A stretch of 48,905 nt of DNA from Flaviflexus sp. GTDB lineage: Bacteria > Actinomycetota > Actinomycetes > Actinomycetales > Actinomycetaceae. The DNA lies in contig JAUNVM010000017.1 of the NCBI GenBank assembly GCA_030537635.1, positions 1-48,905 of the forward strand, given 5' to 3'. The translations under genes and the position numbers were made by a program. Shown piece by piece: positions 1 to 7,776 of this stretch (position 1 is its first letter; every line of letters starts with the position of its first letter). Below the pieces are notes generated by a model that was given only the letters and a program-made list of their open reading frames with translations, had not been told where the DNA came from and ran no database searches.

Positions 1-2396
1 GTTGGATCCGGGGTCGGAGTGGGGTCCGGTGTCGGAGTCGGATCCGGGGTGGGATCCGGCGTGGGTTCGGGCGGCGGGGTCAGGTAGTTGTCCGCCACGA
101 TCTTCGCGGGGGCGGCTTCGCCCGGGTTGTCGATGACGAACGGGATCCACTCGTTGAGGACCTGGTAGTCACCGGGGGCGGCAACCTCGCGGAGCAGGTA
201 GTGCCCAGGCAGCAGGGTCGATGTGGCGGGAGCGACGAAACGACCCTCAGCGTCTGTGGCAAAGGCGCCATCGGTGCCATCCAGGACAATCTTGCGAACC
301 CGCTCGGTGGTGCAGCCTTCCGGCTCGGCAGCCAGCATCTCACGCAGTTCCTCGGCGGTGGCCGGGGTGCGGTAATCGCACACGGTGGCCTCTTCAGCCG
401 GCCCATCATCCCCGGCAGGAACTCGCTCGTAGAGTTCGAAGGTGGCGCCGGCCAGGGGCGAGGAGGCCTTCTCGTAGGCCTCGTTGTCCTCGTTCCAGGA
501 GTAGGCGATGCCGAGCTTGTTGAGCTCGAAGGTGCCAGGCAGGTAGTTGTCGGCCGTCACCTTGACGACCCCCGCGTTTTCCGTGTCCTGGATGGGGATG
601 GTGAAGGGGGTCCACTCGTTGAGGATGATGTGACCCTCGGGCGCGGAGACCTCCCGGACGAGGTAGTCTCCCGGCGCGAGCGCGGGATCTCCCTCGGGAG
701 TGAAGGAGCCATCGGCTCCCGTGGTGAAGGTGCCGTCGGTTCCCTCGAGGGTGATCTTGCGGACGGTCTTGTCCTCGCAGTCGGTGCCCTCGGCGGCGAT
801 CGCGGACTTGAGATCATCCGGGGTGGCCGCGGTCTTCGGGGCGCACACGGTCACGGTTTCGGTGTTCTCCAGGTCCGGTGCGAGCCCGCAAGCGGTGGCC
901 TGGGTGTCCAGAACCTCGTACAGCTCGAAGGTGGCGCCTGCCAGGGGTTCGGCGGACTGGGTGAACTGGCTACCATCCCACCGGTAGTTCACCTGCGCCT
1001 TGTTCAGCTCGAAGGTGCCGGGAATGGGGCGGTAGGTGTAGTAGAAGTGCTGAGTATCGGCAGCACCAACCCGGTAGAGCGACACGTTGGGGGCGGGGAG
1101 GTAGTTGTAGCTCGTGGTCGGCTGGTCAACATCGAAGATGCCCTTGGCGTTCATGGGAACGTCATTGTCGACGTACTCATACCCATCGATGTCACGGATC
1201 AAGGACTCCACGGTGGGCTTGTACGGCAGCGCCATGGGGCTGCCGTCCTCGGCGAGATATGGCGAGAAGGAGCCGTCGGAGGCACGGTTCATGACCCGCA
1301 GTCCGGACTTCGGATGCCACTCACCATCCTGGTAGACATGGAACTGCCAAGGCCACCGGGCGAAGGCCTCGCCCCCGGACTTGTCTTCAAACTGGGAGGG
1401 AAGGTCGTAAGAGAGCTCGGGATAGATCTCTCGTACCGGCTTGGAAGAATCCACCTCGGCGAGCAGCTGGTCTTCCAGGCAGGCGAGCGTGTCAAATCGG
1501 GTTCCCTCGATTCCGCTCTCCACCGTGGCGCCCTCCCGGCCGGGAAGCCCCGCGGTATCAAAGCCCTTGCTCAGCTCCTCATCTTGTCCAAAGCCACGAG
1601 CGGCCAGGTACTCCGAGTGCAGGACATGGCGCACATCCATCTTTGCCGGGGGATAGACCCACAGGCCATTGGCCCTGGCGCCGATCGAACCGCCCGACGT
1701 GTCACCCGTCGAGCCGGTTCCCCAGCCCATGCCTCCCCACTCACCGTCAGCCGGGAGGTAGAAGTCGTAACTGATTGTGTGCTCTTCGCCGGCACCGAAA
1801 GTGTCCTCGAAAACGTAGTGGATGGGCTCGAAGAATCCCTTACCGTCAGACATGCGAATCCAGTTGCCCTCGGCGTCCACCAACACCGGATTGTCCGGAT
1901 CGTATTGCTCGACGGGCACCGGCTTGCCATCGTAGGTGAAGTTCTCCACCGGCTTGAAGGAGAGGTCATCAGTTCCCAACTGCTCAGCCGTGCGGTAGTG
2001 CCACACGGTCCCAAACCGGAACTGCAGCGTGGGCGAGCCCGGAGAGTCCTCCTTCAAGTAGAAGCGGATGGTGGCGCGCACCCCCTCGCAGGGCTTAAGC
2101 ATGGCTTGGAAGCCGAAATAAGTGAGATGAGAGGGCTGAGCCTCGGGGTCGTACTCGCAGGTGGGCCCGTCTTCGCCGTCAACCAGCGTGCCCGGAAGCC
2201 GCTCGAAGGTCATCTCATAATCGGGGAATGGCCGCTCATCGGCCAGCACCTGGGTGCGCGGAAGGAAGCTGAACAGCCCCGCGAGCGCCAGGGTGAGAAC
2301 CAGGGCCAGACAGGCCGAAGCAGGACGAAACAGTCGTCGCCGGTGTTGACGCCGGTTAGCGCCGACAAAACCGTCATTTATGCGCTTTTTATTCAT
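1..2396 (-). CDS. SpaA/Cna-B-type surface protein, 3' end cut by window
   Basis: Predicted secreted, probably wall-anchored adhesin or pilin-like protein. The frame is open from an ATG at 2396 to the window edge (798 codons, no stop). AAGGA lies 8 bases before the ATG. A basic N-terminus and a hydrophobic stretch (about residues 28-46) form a signal peptide. Residues about 50-455 are a long N-terminal region I do not recognise. Two related SpaA-like (prealbumin-fold) repeats follow at about 459-615 and 619-765. Each opens GTFELNKxxxxYxW, contains PLAGATFELYE and a late GDYLxREVxAPxG-type strand, and ends DNYL. After about residue 768 a PTPDPT-type stalk begins and runs off the window, so any LPXTG sorting signal would lie outside. 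The antisense frame is also long but is a codon-bias shadow. Family assignment is from the repeats; the ligand is unknown. Confidence 0.85.
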   Translation of the reverse strand, partial: MNKKRINDGFVGANRRQHRRRLFRPASACLALVLTLALAGLFSFLPRTQVLADERPFPDYEMTFERLPGTLVDGEDGPTCEYDPEAQPSHLTYFGFQAMLKPCEGVRATIRFYLKEDSPGSPTLQFRFGTVWHYRTAEQLGTDDLSFKPVENFTYDGKPVPVEQYDPDNPVLVDAEGNWIRMSDGKGFFEPIHYVFEDTFGAGEEHTISYDFYLPADGEWGGMGWGTGSTGDTSGGSIGARANGLWVYPPAKMDVRHVLHSEYLAARGFGQDEELSKGFDTAGLPGREGATVESGIEGTRFDTLACLEDQLLAEVDSSKPVREIYPELSYDLPSQFEDKSGGEAFARWPWQFHVYQDGEWHPKSGLRVMNRASDGSFSPYLAEDGSPMALPYKPTVESLIRDIDGYEYVDNDVPMNAKGIFDVDQPTTSYNYLPAPNVSLYRVGAADTQHFYYTYRPIPGTFELNKAQVNYRWDGSQFTQSAEPLAGATFELYEVLDTQATACGLAPDLENTETVTVCAPKTAATPDDLKSAIAAEGTDCEDKTVRKITLEGTDGTFTTGADGSFTPEGDPALAPGDYLVREVSAPEGHIILNEWTPFTIPIQDTENAGVVKVTADNYLPGTFELNKLGIAYSWNEDNEAYEKASSPLAGATFELYERVPAGDDGPAEEATVCDYRTPATAEELREMLAAEPEGCTTERVRKIVLDGTDGAFATDAEGRFVAPATSTLLPGHYLLREVAAPGDYQVLNEWIPFVIDNPGEAAPAKIVADNYLTPPPEPTPDPTPDPTPTPDPTPTPDP

Positions 2397-2433
2397 GAAA
2401 GCAATCCTTCGAGGCTTTAGTGGCAATGGCAGA

Positions 2434-2439
2434 ACTATA
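2434..2439 (-). promoter_or_regulatory. candidate -10 for the surface protein gene
   Basis: TATAGT on the minus strand, 37 bases before the ATG at 2396, in an AT-richer patch. No convincing -35 hexamer was found at 16-18 bases, so this is weak. Confidence 0.3.
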
Positions 2440-2968
2440 GCCGTTAAACGATGCTAGATATTGCGAAATCGCTATTTCCCACAGTTCAAACACTCGGTTT
2501 AATCATTTCATCACCATCGTGACGGTTTATCCCCGAGCGTGAGACCGGATGGTGAGGAGGCATCGACGCGGCGCTCGCCTCCGGCACACTAGCCGTCCCG
2601 CGGCGGTGACCGCGGGAAAGCCACACAGCAGCCGGCGCCGCACGAAGCTCACGAGGGACTCAGAGGACGAACGTCGGCACACTCACGCAGCTAGTGGCAC
2701 ACCGGGGTCTCACGGGCGCGTGGGGTGGCTCGGATCGATACTGAAGCGGGAACAGACAACAAGCGTGCTGCCGGTGATGTCGGGCTGCCCCATCGCCGCG
2801 AACATTCCATCACGCGTCAGCCACCAACGATTCCAATCTTTGAGGGGGTAAATAATTGAGCGGATACCGCCCCGGCATCACCGAACCGACCTTCAGAGCC
2901 TCGACAGCAAACGCTCAACCAGCATCGTAGCGGCGTTGCATCACAATGGGTATCTAAGGGTATCTAAG
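2440..2968. other. gene-free stretch between surface protein and tRNA-Thr
   Basis: About 530 bases without a supported gene. The part near 2440-2530 is AT-rich, as expected for promoter DNA of the leftward surface protein gene. A plus-strand frame at 2549-2851 is rich in Arg, His and Ser, has no ribosome binding site and looks like noise. Just beyond the tRNA 3' end lies a short direct repeat of GGGTATCTAAG (about 2948-2968). No terminator with a T-tract was seen. Confidence 0.5.
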
Positions 2969-3044
2969 TGGAGCCACCTGTCGGACTCGAACCGACGACC
3001 GTTCGCTTACAAGGCGAGCGCTCTACCAACTGAGCTAAGGTGGC
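2969..3044 (-). tRNA. tRNA-Thr (anticodon TGT), CCA encoded
   Basis: On the minus strand the acceptor GCCACCT pairs with AGGTGGC. The D-arm is GCTC-AGTTGGTAGA-GC, the anticodon loop CTTGTAA gives TGT, and the T-arm GTCGG-TTCGAGT-CCGAC is intact. The discriminator T is followed by an encoded CCA. It reads ACA codons. Confidence 0.95.
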
Positions 3045-3084
3045 GACGGGCTTATTCTGCCAGAAGGCAGGGCCCGAAGGTAAT

Positions 3085-3885
3085 TTAGTCGATCCCCAGA
3101 ATCTCGCCCATGGGCTTTTCTGCCCACTCGTAGTTCTGCTCGCCGTTAACGAGCAAAGTGGGGGTACCGCGATAGTCTTCGAGGAAGTGCTCGCTCACCT
3201 TGTTTGCCCACTCGAGGTCCGCATTGGCCTCAAGCCCCTCGGCTACCTCGCTGGACACTCCAGCCTCCTCGGCCAAGGACACCAGCTCACCCCAGCCCCC
3301 AGCATCGCTCGCCCGCGTCTTCATGAGGTTTTCGGCGTGATCGAATACCGCCTTATGGAAGGCGAGCAGATGCTCGGGATCCTTCTCGGCAACCTCGCGG
3401 AAGGCGGCCGTGGCCTCGGCGGAGAATTCCTGGCCGAGGATGGCGACGGGATGGAGGATGACCTGGGCCTTGCCGTTATCGGCGTAGGTGGCGAGGTCGG
3501 CCCCGTGCCTCATCTCCAGGTCGACGCAGTGCGAGCACAGGTAGTCGAAGTAGAGGTCCACCCGGGGAGCATCATCCGCCGGCTTGCTCTCGCCCACGAT
3601 CTGGTACCCGGTGACCAGATCATCCTCGGTCACCGGGGTGACACTGACTTCGGGGGCGTCCCACTCGGCCGCCTCCTCCTCATCCTTACCCCCGGTGAGG
3701 ATGGAGATGACGGAAATGAGGACGACGAGAGCGACGGCGGCGATCGCCCCGATCGTGAGCATCTTATTGCGCTTGGCGCGCTTTTCTTCCTCCGCCTGAA
3801 TCTTGCGGGCCTTCTCGCGCGCCGCCTCGCGGCGCTCCTTCTTCGTGGTGGGAATGCGGTTGCTTGACGTGTAGTTCTTGCCCAT
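3085..3885 (-). CDS. membrane-anchored DsbA-like thiol-disulfide oxidoreductase
   Basis: Probably introduces disulfide bonds into exported proteins on the outer face of the membrane. The 266 residues comprise a Lys/Glu/Arg-rich cytoplasmic N-terminus (1-42), one transmembrane helix (about 43-63), an acidic linker and a thioredoxin-fold DsbA domain from about residue 92. The active site is CSHC at 117-120, and a cis-proline-type GTPTLLVNG motif lies near the C-terminus. AAAGAAAGG sits 8 bases before the ATG. Actinobacterial relatives such as MdbA act in pilus and toxin folding, which would fit the surface protein upstream in the window, but this link is inference. The gene follows the small membrane protein and the kinase on the same strand. 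Confidence 0.88.
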   Translation of the reverse strand: MGKNYTSSNRIPTTKKERREAAREKARKIQAEEEKRAKRNKMLTIGAIAAVALVVLISVISILTGGKDEEEAAEWDAPEVSVTPVTEDDLVTGYQIVGESKPADDAPRVDLYFDYLCSHCVDLEMRHGADLATYADNGKAQVILHPVAILGQEFSAEATAAFREVAEKDPEHLLAFHKAVFDHAENLMKTRASDAGGWGELVSLAEEAGVSSEVAEGLEANADLEWANKVSEHFLEDYRGTPTLLVNGEQNYEWAEKPMGEILGID

Positions 3886-3927
3886 GGGGCCAGCCTTTCT
3901 TTCGGTGCTTGTGATGCCGTGGCCGCG

Positions 3928-4287
3928 TTAGCGGCGGGGCCGGCCGGGCGGGCCCCGGCTGCGTGAGGCGCCGACGTGGGCACGCAGCGGCGCAAGCACG
4001 CCCGCGTGCGCGGCCGCAAGGCGCGGCACGGTCGGCAGCTTCGGCCAGGACGCGGTAGTTCGCTCGGGCGGACGAAGATCCGCCCCGGCGAGCACTGCTC
4101 CGAGCGCAAGGGCCGCAAGAAGAAGGTGGTAGAGAGACGGGCCGAGCGCGGATCCTTCCGTGCAGGCCGGATCGGCGTGGGCGAGGCCCACCAGGCGGGC
4201 TGCCCAGGGCACGTGCGCGCACGTCGGGGACGCCGGAAGGGCGGCAAGGAGCGGTGCTCCCGCCGCAATCCATAGGCGCCGTCTCAT
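3928..4287 (-). CDS. small hypothetical membrane protein (119 aa)
   Basis: Not recognised. The predicted protein has a hydrophobic N-terminus after MRRR (about residues 5-24), a second hydrophobic segment (about 52-68) and a basic, Pro/Arg-rich tail, so it would be a two-helix or secreted-plus-anchored small protein. It starts 17 bases after the kinase stop codon on the same strand. The ATG has no ribosome binding site, but a TAAGAT hexamer ends 6 bases before it, the same arrangement seen at several well-supported genes in this window. That spacing is the main reason to accept it. The tail from about residue 95 is compositionally poor, so the reading could be spurious. Confidence 0.5.
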   Translation of the reverse strand: MRRRLWIAAGAPLLAALPASPTCAHVPWAARLVGLAHADPACTEGSALGPSLYHLLLAALALGAVLAGADLRPPERTTASWPKLPTVPRLAAAHAGVLAPLRAHVGASRSRGPPGRPRR

Positions 4288-4293
4288 AGCGTC

Positions 4294-4299
4294 ATCTTA
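4294..4299 (-). promoter_or_regulatory. -10-like TAAGAT, leaderless arrangement
   Basis: TAAGAT on the minus strand with 6 bases to the ATG at 4287; no ribosome binding site in between. It lies in the gap after the kinase gene. Confidence 0.4.
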
Positions 4300-4303
4300 C
4301 GGG

Positions 4304-6154
4304 CTAGCGAAGGAAAGGCGGAACGCCGAAGGGAGACCAGGCCACCTGGGCTCCGGAGGCGATGAGAATCACGCCGAAGGCCCCCAGGGCGAGAAGGACA
4401 ATGACCCAGATAGCGGCAAGGCCCGGAGAACCGGCAATACCGGAAAGGATGGAGCGGGTGGCGCGGCGGGCCGGGCGGCTCGTCGGATAGAGCCAGGCAA
4501 CAAGGCCCGCAATCGCGGCGGCCGGAATGAGGTCGACGGGGGTGACGGGCCCGCCGTTTTCGGACAGGAACCACAGGGCGATTGAGCCGGCGACGAGGCC
4601 TGAGCCCACGCTCGCCACGGTCCGCAAAATCGCCCCGATGATCTGGGCGGGAAGCCGGCCGATGATGCCGAGGAATTCGCCTCGATAGGGGCCGCCACGA
4701 TCCCACCGCGCCCACATGAGGGCCTCCTGGGAAAGACCGATAATGCTGGCAATAAGACAGCCGGCGGTCATGACGAGAACCACGGCCCCCGGGCTAGAGC
4801 CGGCCCAGAAGGTGAGCACGATCCAGGCGAGCAGCGTGAACCAGGGCCGGCGGCGCGGCTTTTGGGCCCAGGCGGGAACCTCGAAGACCTCTCCGCCGTC
4901 CTCGCCCCATTCCGCATCGGGGCCGGGATAGGAGAGCAGGCCAGCCTCCCGGTAGGCATACGGGTCGTCCTCCCGGGCCTGAATCTGACCCCCGGGGTAA
5001 GGCACAGGGTGCGCCGACGCATATCCCGCCTCCGCATAGGCCTCACCGGAGGTGTCTGCCTCGTAGGGTTCGGCTTCATACGCCTGCCCATACGACCCCT
5101 CAACGCCCCCGCCATAGCTCTCAAAGGACTCTCGCGCCCACGGCGCGGGACCATCCGGATACACCTCGGTTCCCGCGTCCTCCCCGCCACCCGCAGCATG
5201 AGGGGCCGGCGCGCTGTACCGCGCGTCGTCACCCGCCCAGCGGTCAGGCATCGGCTCGCCGGGGCCGGGCAGATCGGTCTCCTCGCCGTAGCCGTGCCAG
5301 GTGGGCTCGAGGTTCTCGGACTCGATGCGGGTGGGCTCAACGGGGTGCAGCTTCTCCCGGGGAACCGCGATCCGACCGGCCAGCATGTCGATGACCTCGG
5401 ACGGGCTGGGCCGTAGGTGAGCATGGGGGTGGAGGGCCTGGCGAAGCGCGTAGGCAACCACCTCGTCAATGCCGTCGAGATCGGCCTGGCCGGTGTGCAC
5501 CTTGTGGGTGACCTTGGGGCCGTGACCGGTGCCGAATGGGGCGCGCCCGGTGGCGGCGTAGGCAAGCACGGCGGCCCATGCCCACCAGTCCGCCTCGACC
5601 GTGGGGTCGTTCCCGTTGAGAATTTCCGGGGCGCAGTAGCCTGGGGTGTGGGCGATGAAGCCGGTGGCGGTGAGGCGGGATTCCTCGGCGATCTGGGCGA
5701 TACCAAAGTCGATGAGAACCGGGCCTCGCTCGCTGATCATGACATTGGAGGGCTTGAGGTCGCGGTGCAGGACGCCAAGCTCGTGAATGGACTGGAGGGC
5801 CTTGGCGAGCTCGGTGGCGAGCGCGGTCAGGGCCTCCCCCTCGTAGGTGCCGTATTCGGCGACATCCTCGGACAGGGTGGGGCCATCGATGAGCTCGGTG
5901 ACGATGAAGGCATCGTCTTCCTCGGTCTCGTAGTCAACCACCTGGGCGACGTAACTGCCGCGCACCCGGCGCAGGGTCTGCACCTCGCGGCGCAGCCGGT
6001 CGCGAGCATTGGGATCGGCGGAGATCGAGGGGTGCAAGAGCTTAAGGGCGTAGCGGTACCCCGCCCCGTCCTTGACCTCATACACGGTCGACATGCCGCC
6101 ATACCCGATCCGTTTGATCAGCTGGTAGCCGCCGACTTCTCGACGCTCCCGCAT
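4304..6154 (-). CDS. membrane Ser/Thr protein kinase (Hanks type) with polytopic C-terminus
   Basis: Predicted to phosphorylate proteins on Ser/Thr; the substrate is unknown. The 616 residues begin with a complete kinase domain (about 8-265): glycine loop IGYGGMSTV (16-24), ATP-binding Lys38 in ALK, catalytic HRDLKPSN (130-137), DFG (149-151) and a CAPE motif (174-177). Residues about 270-430 are a Pro/Gly/Glu/Tyr-rich, probably disordered linker. From about 433 to the end there are four to six hydrophobic segments. There are no PASTA domains, unlike PknB, so the sensor part is a membrane domain rather than an extracellular muropeptide binder. TAGGTT ends 6 bases before the ATG and no ribosome binding site is seen, so translation may be leaderless. 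It leads the leftward group kinase, small membrane protein, DsbA-like protein. Confidence 0.93.
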   Translation of the reverse strand: MRERREVGGYQLIKRIGYGGMSTVYEVKDGAGYRYALKLLHPSISADPNARDRLRREVQTLRRVRGSYVAQVVDYETEEDDAFIVTELIDGPTLSEDVAEYGTYEGEALTALATELAKALQSIHELGVLHRDLKPSNVMISERGPVLIDFGIAQIAEESRLTATGFIAHTPGYCAPEILNGNDPTVEADWWAWAAVLAYAATGRAPFGTGHGPKVTHKVHTGQADLDGIDEVVAYALRQALHPHAHLRPSPSEVIDMLAGRIAVPREKLHPVEPTRIESENLEPTWHGYGEETDLPGPGEPMPDRWAGDDARYSAPAPHAAGGGEDAGTEVYPDGPAPWARESFESYGGGVEGSYGQAYEAEPYEADTSGEAYAEAGYASAHPVPYPGGQIQAREDDPYAYREAGLLSYPGPDAEWGEDGGEVFEVPAWAQKPRRRPWFTLLAWIVLTFWAGSSPGAVVLVMTAGCLIASIIGLSQEALMWARWDRGGPYRGEFLGIIGRLPAQIIGAILRTVASVGSGLVAGSIALWFLSENGGPVTPVDLIPAAAIAGLVAWLYPTSRPARRATRSILSGIAGSPGLAAIWVIVLLALGAFGVILIASGAQVAWSPFGVPPFLR

Positions 6155-6160
6155 AGCTCT

Positions 6161-6166
6161 AACCTA
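6161..6166 (-). promoter_or_regulatory. -10-like TAGGTT, leaderless arrangement at the kinase gene
   Basis: TAGGTT on the minus strand, 6 bases before ATG 6154. No Shine-Dalgarno sequence lies between them. Confidence 0.45.
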
Positions 6167-6452
6167 CCCGAATCGCGACTAAGTCAGCGGGAGCCTCCCG
6201 GCCCATTGGCTCCCCTTTCTCGCCTCCCCACTGCGCATCACCGCCGCCTTTGGTGCGATCATCGCGCTCGAATGAGCGAGGGAGTGAGGATCACCTCATT
6301 CCTGCGTCCTTGGTGAGCTGTCGGTGGCCAGCACGCTCGAATACCGTCCACTATCTAGCTCTTTGCCCTTCTTGGTGGGGCGGGAATGTGCGCGGGGTGC
6401 TCGCCGCCCGACAGCGGCGGGAGGGCGCCGAGAATGAAGCGTGTTCATTGTT
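6167..6452. other. gene-free divergent region between kinase and msiK-like gene
   Basis: About 285 bases between divergent genes with no supported coding frame. The promoter of the rightward gene lies at its right edge (6453-6481). Confidence 0.5.
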
Positions 6453-6481
6453 TTGTCACCAGGGGTTTTGCGTGCGATACT
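6453..6481 (+). promoter_or_regulatory. promoter of msiK-like gene
   Basis: TTGTCA at 6453-6458 and GATACT at 6476-6481, separated by 17 bases. They match the housekeeping sigma consensus at five and four of six positions. This predicts a 5' leader of about 115 bases before the ATG at 6605. A second GATACT at 6546-6551 has no partner -35. Confidence 0.6.
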
Positions 6482-6604
6482 GGGGGAAGTTGCGCGTAAC
6501 CGGTGATGCCGCCGGGAGCATGCAGCCGTGTCAGGGTCGACACACGATACTGGCACCTTTCACAACGGATCGTCCGGCACGTACCTGCCGGTGAAGGGAC
6601 CATC

Positions 6605-7726
6605 ATGGCAACTGTTACCTTTGAAAAGGCGACGCGGATTTACCCGGGCTCGGATCACCCCGCCGTCGACAAGCTCGATCTCGAGATCGCTGACGGCGAG
6701 TTCCTCGTTCTCGTCGGCCCCTCGGGCTGCGGCAAGTCCACCTCGCTCCGCATGCTTGCGGGCCTGGAGGAGGTGAACTCCGGACGCATCTACATCGGCG
6801 ACAAGGATGTCACCGACATGACACCGAAGGATCGCGATATCGCGATGGTGTTCCAGAACTACGCGCTCTACCCGCATATGACGGTGGCGCAGAACATGGG
6901 CTTCGCGTTGAAGATCGCGGGCACGCCGAAGGATGAGATTGATAAGCGGGTGAAGGAAGCCGCCCGCATCCTCGACCTCGAGCCCTACCTGGACCGCAAG
7001 CCGAAGGCTCTGTCCGGTGGCCAGCGCCAGCGCGTGGCCATGGGCCGCGCGATCGTCCGCCAGCCCCAGGTCTTCCTCATGGATGAGCCGCTGTCGAACC
7101 TGGATGCGAAGCTGCGCGTGCAGACCCGTACCCAGATTGCTTCGCTGCAGCGCCGCCTGGGAATCACCACCGTCTACGTCACCCACGACCAGACGGAGGC
7201 CCTCACCATGGGTGACCGGATCGCCGTGCTCAAGGACGGTATCCTCCAGCAGGTCGGCACCCCGCGCGAGATGTACGAGTCGCCCGCCAACAGCTTCGTC
7301 GCCGGCTTCATTGGCTCCCCGGCCATGAACATCGGCAAGTGGCATCTCGAGGGAGACCGCGCCACCTTCGGCGACGCCTCCTTCCAGCTGCCGCCCGAGA
7401 CCGCGGCCAAGGTGACCGACAAGGACAACAAGTCGATCATCGTGGGCTTCCGCCCGGAGAACCTCGAGCTCACCGCCGAGCACGACCCGAACTCGATTCC
7501 GATCAAGGTCTCCCTCGTCGAGGAGCTCGGCTCCGATGCGTATGTGTACGGCGCGGTTGCCGGCCACGATCGCGAAAAGGAAACCTTCGGCTCGGGTGAC
7601 GGCTCCGAGCAGGTTGTCGTCCGCATCCCGCCGATCGACGTACCGAAGGCCGATGAGATTGTTCACTGCCGACTCAAGGAAGGCAGCGGCTACTTCTTCC
7701 ACGCCGAAACCGGCCAGGCGCTGTAG
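6605..7726 (+). CDS. msiK: MsiK/UgpC-type sugar ABC transporter ATPase
   Basis: ATP-hydrolysing subunit of CUT1-type carbohydrate importers, acting on the inner face of the membrane. The 373 residues contain Walker [10 protein letters not shown] (38-46), Q-loop [10 protein letters not shown], signature LSGGQRQR (about 136-143), Walker [13 protein letters not shown], the H-loop and a C-terminal TOBE/MDR regulatory domain (from about 240). Start chosen at ATG 6605, preceded by AAGGGA; the frame is open further upstream but has no better start. No permease or binding-protein gene is nearby. That fits the actinobacterial and Bacillus MsiK/MsmX situation, in which one ATPase serves many sugar permeases. 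That role is inferred from family and context. A hairpin follows the stop codon, then the DUF4032 gene. Confidence 0.92.
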   Translation: MATVTFEKATRIYPGSDHPAVDKLDLEIADGEFLVLVGPSGCGKSTSLRMLAGLEEVNSGRIYIGDKDVTDMTPKDRDIAMVFQNYALYPHMTVAQNMGFALKIAGTPKDEIDKRVKEAARILDLEPYLDRKPKALSGGQRQRVAMGRAIVRQPQVFLMDEPLSNLDAKLRVQTRTQIASLQRRLGITTVYVTHDQTEALTMGDRIAVLKDGILQQVGTPREMYESPANSFVAGFIGSPAMNIGKWHLEGDRATFGDASFQLPPETAAKVTDKDNKSIIVGFRPENLELTAEHDPNSIPIKVSLVEELGSDAYVYGAVAGHDREKETFGSGDGSEQVVVRIPPIDVPKADEIVHCRLKEGSGYFFHAETGQAL

Positions 7727-7730
7727 CATC

Positions 7731-7758
7731 ACGGGGCGGGCATCATAGCCCGCCCCGT
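7731..7758 (+). terminator. hairpin between msiK-like gene and DUF4032 gene
   Basis: Perfect 11-bp stem ACGGGGCGGGC / GCCCGCCCCGT with a 6-base loop, 4 bases after the msiK stop. It is followed by TCTCTG rather than a full T-run, so it may attenuate or stabilise rather than fully terminate. Confidence 0.6.
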
Positions 7759-7776
7759 TCTCTGCCAGGAGGTCTC

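Noticed and set aside
201..2420. Plus-strand open frame of 739 codons opposite the surface protein
   Set aside because: It is a codon-bias shadow: composition is Gly/Val/Arg-rich with no domain, and the minus strand shows a signal peptide, ribosome binding site and SpaA repeats.
2549..2851. Possible 100-codon gene on the plus strand
   Set aside because: No ribosome binding site, Arg/His/Ser-rich composition and no recognisable domain.
6560..7732. Minus-strand 390-codon frame over the MsiK-like gene
   Set aside because: The plus strand has all ABC ATPase motifs, a promoter and a ribosome binding site; the antisense reading has none.
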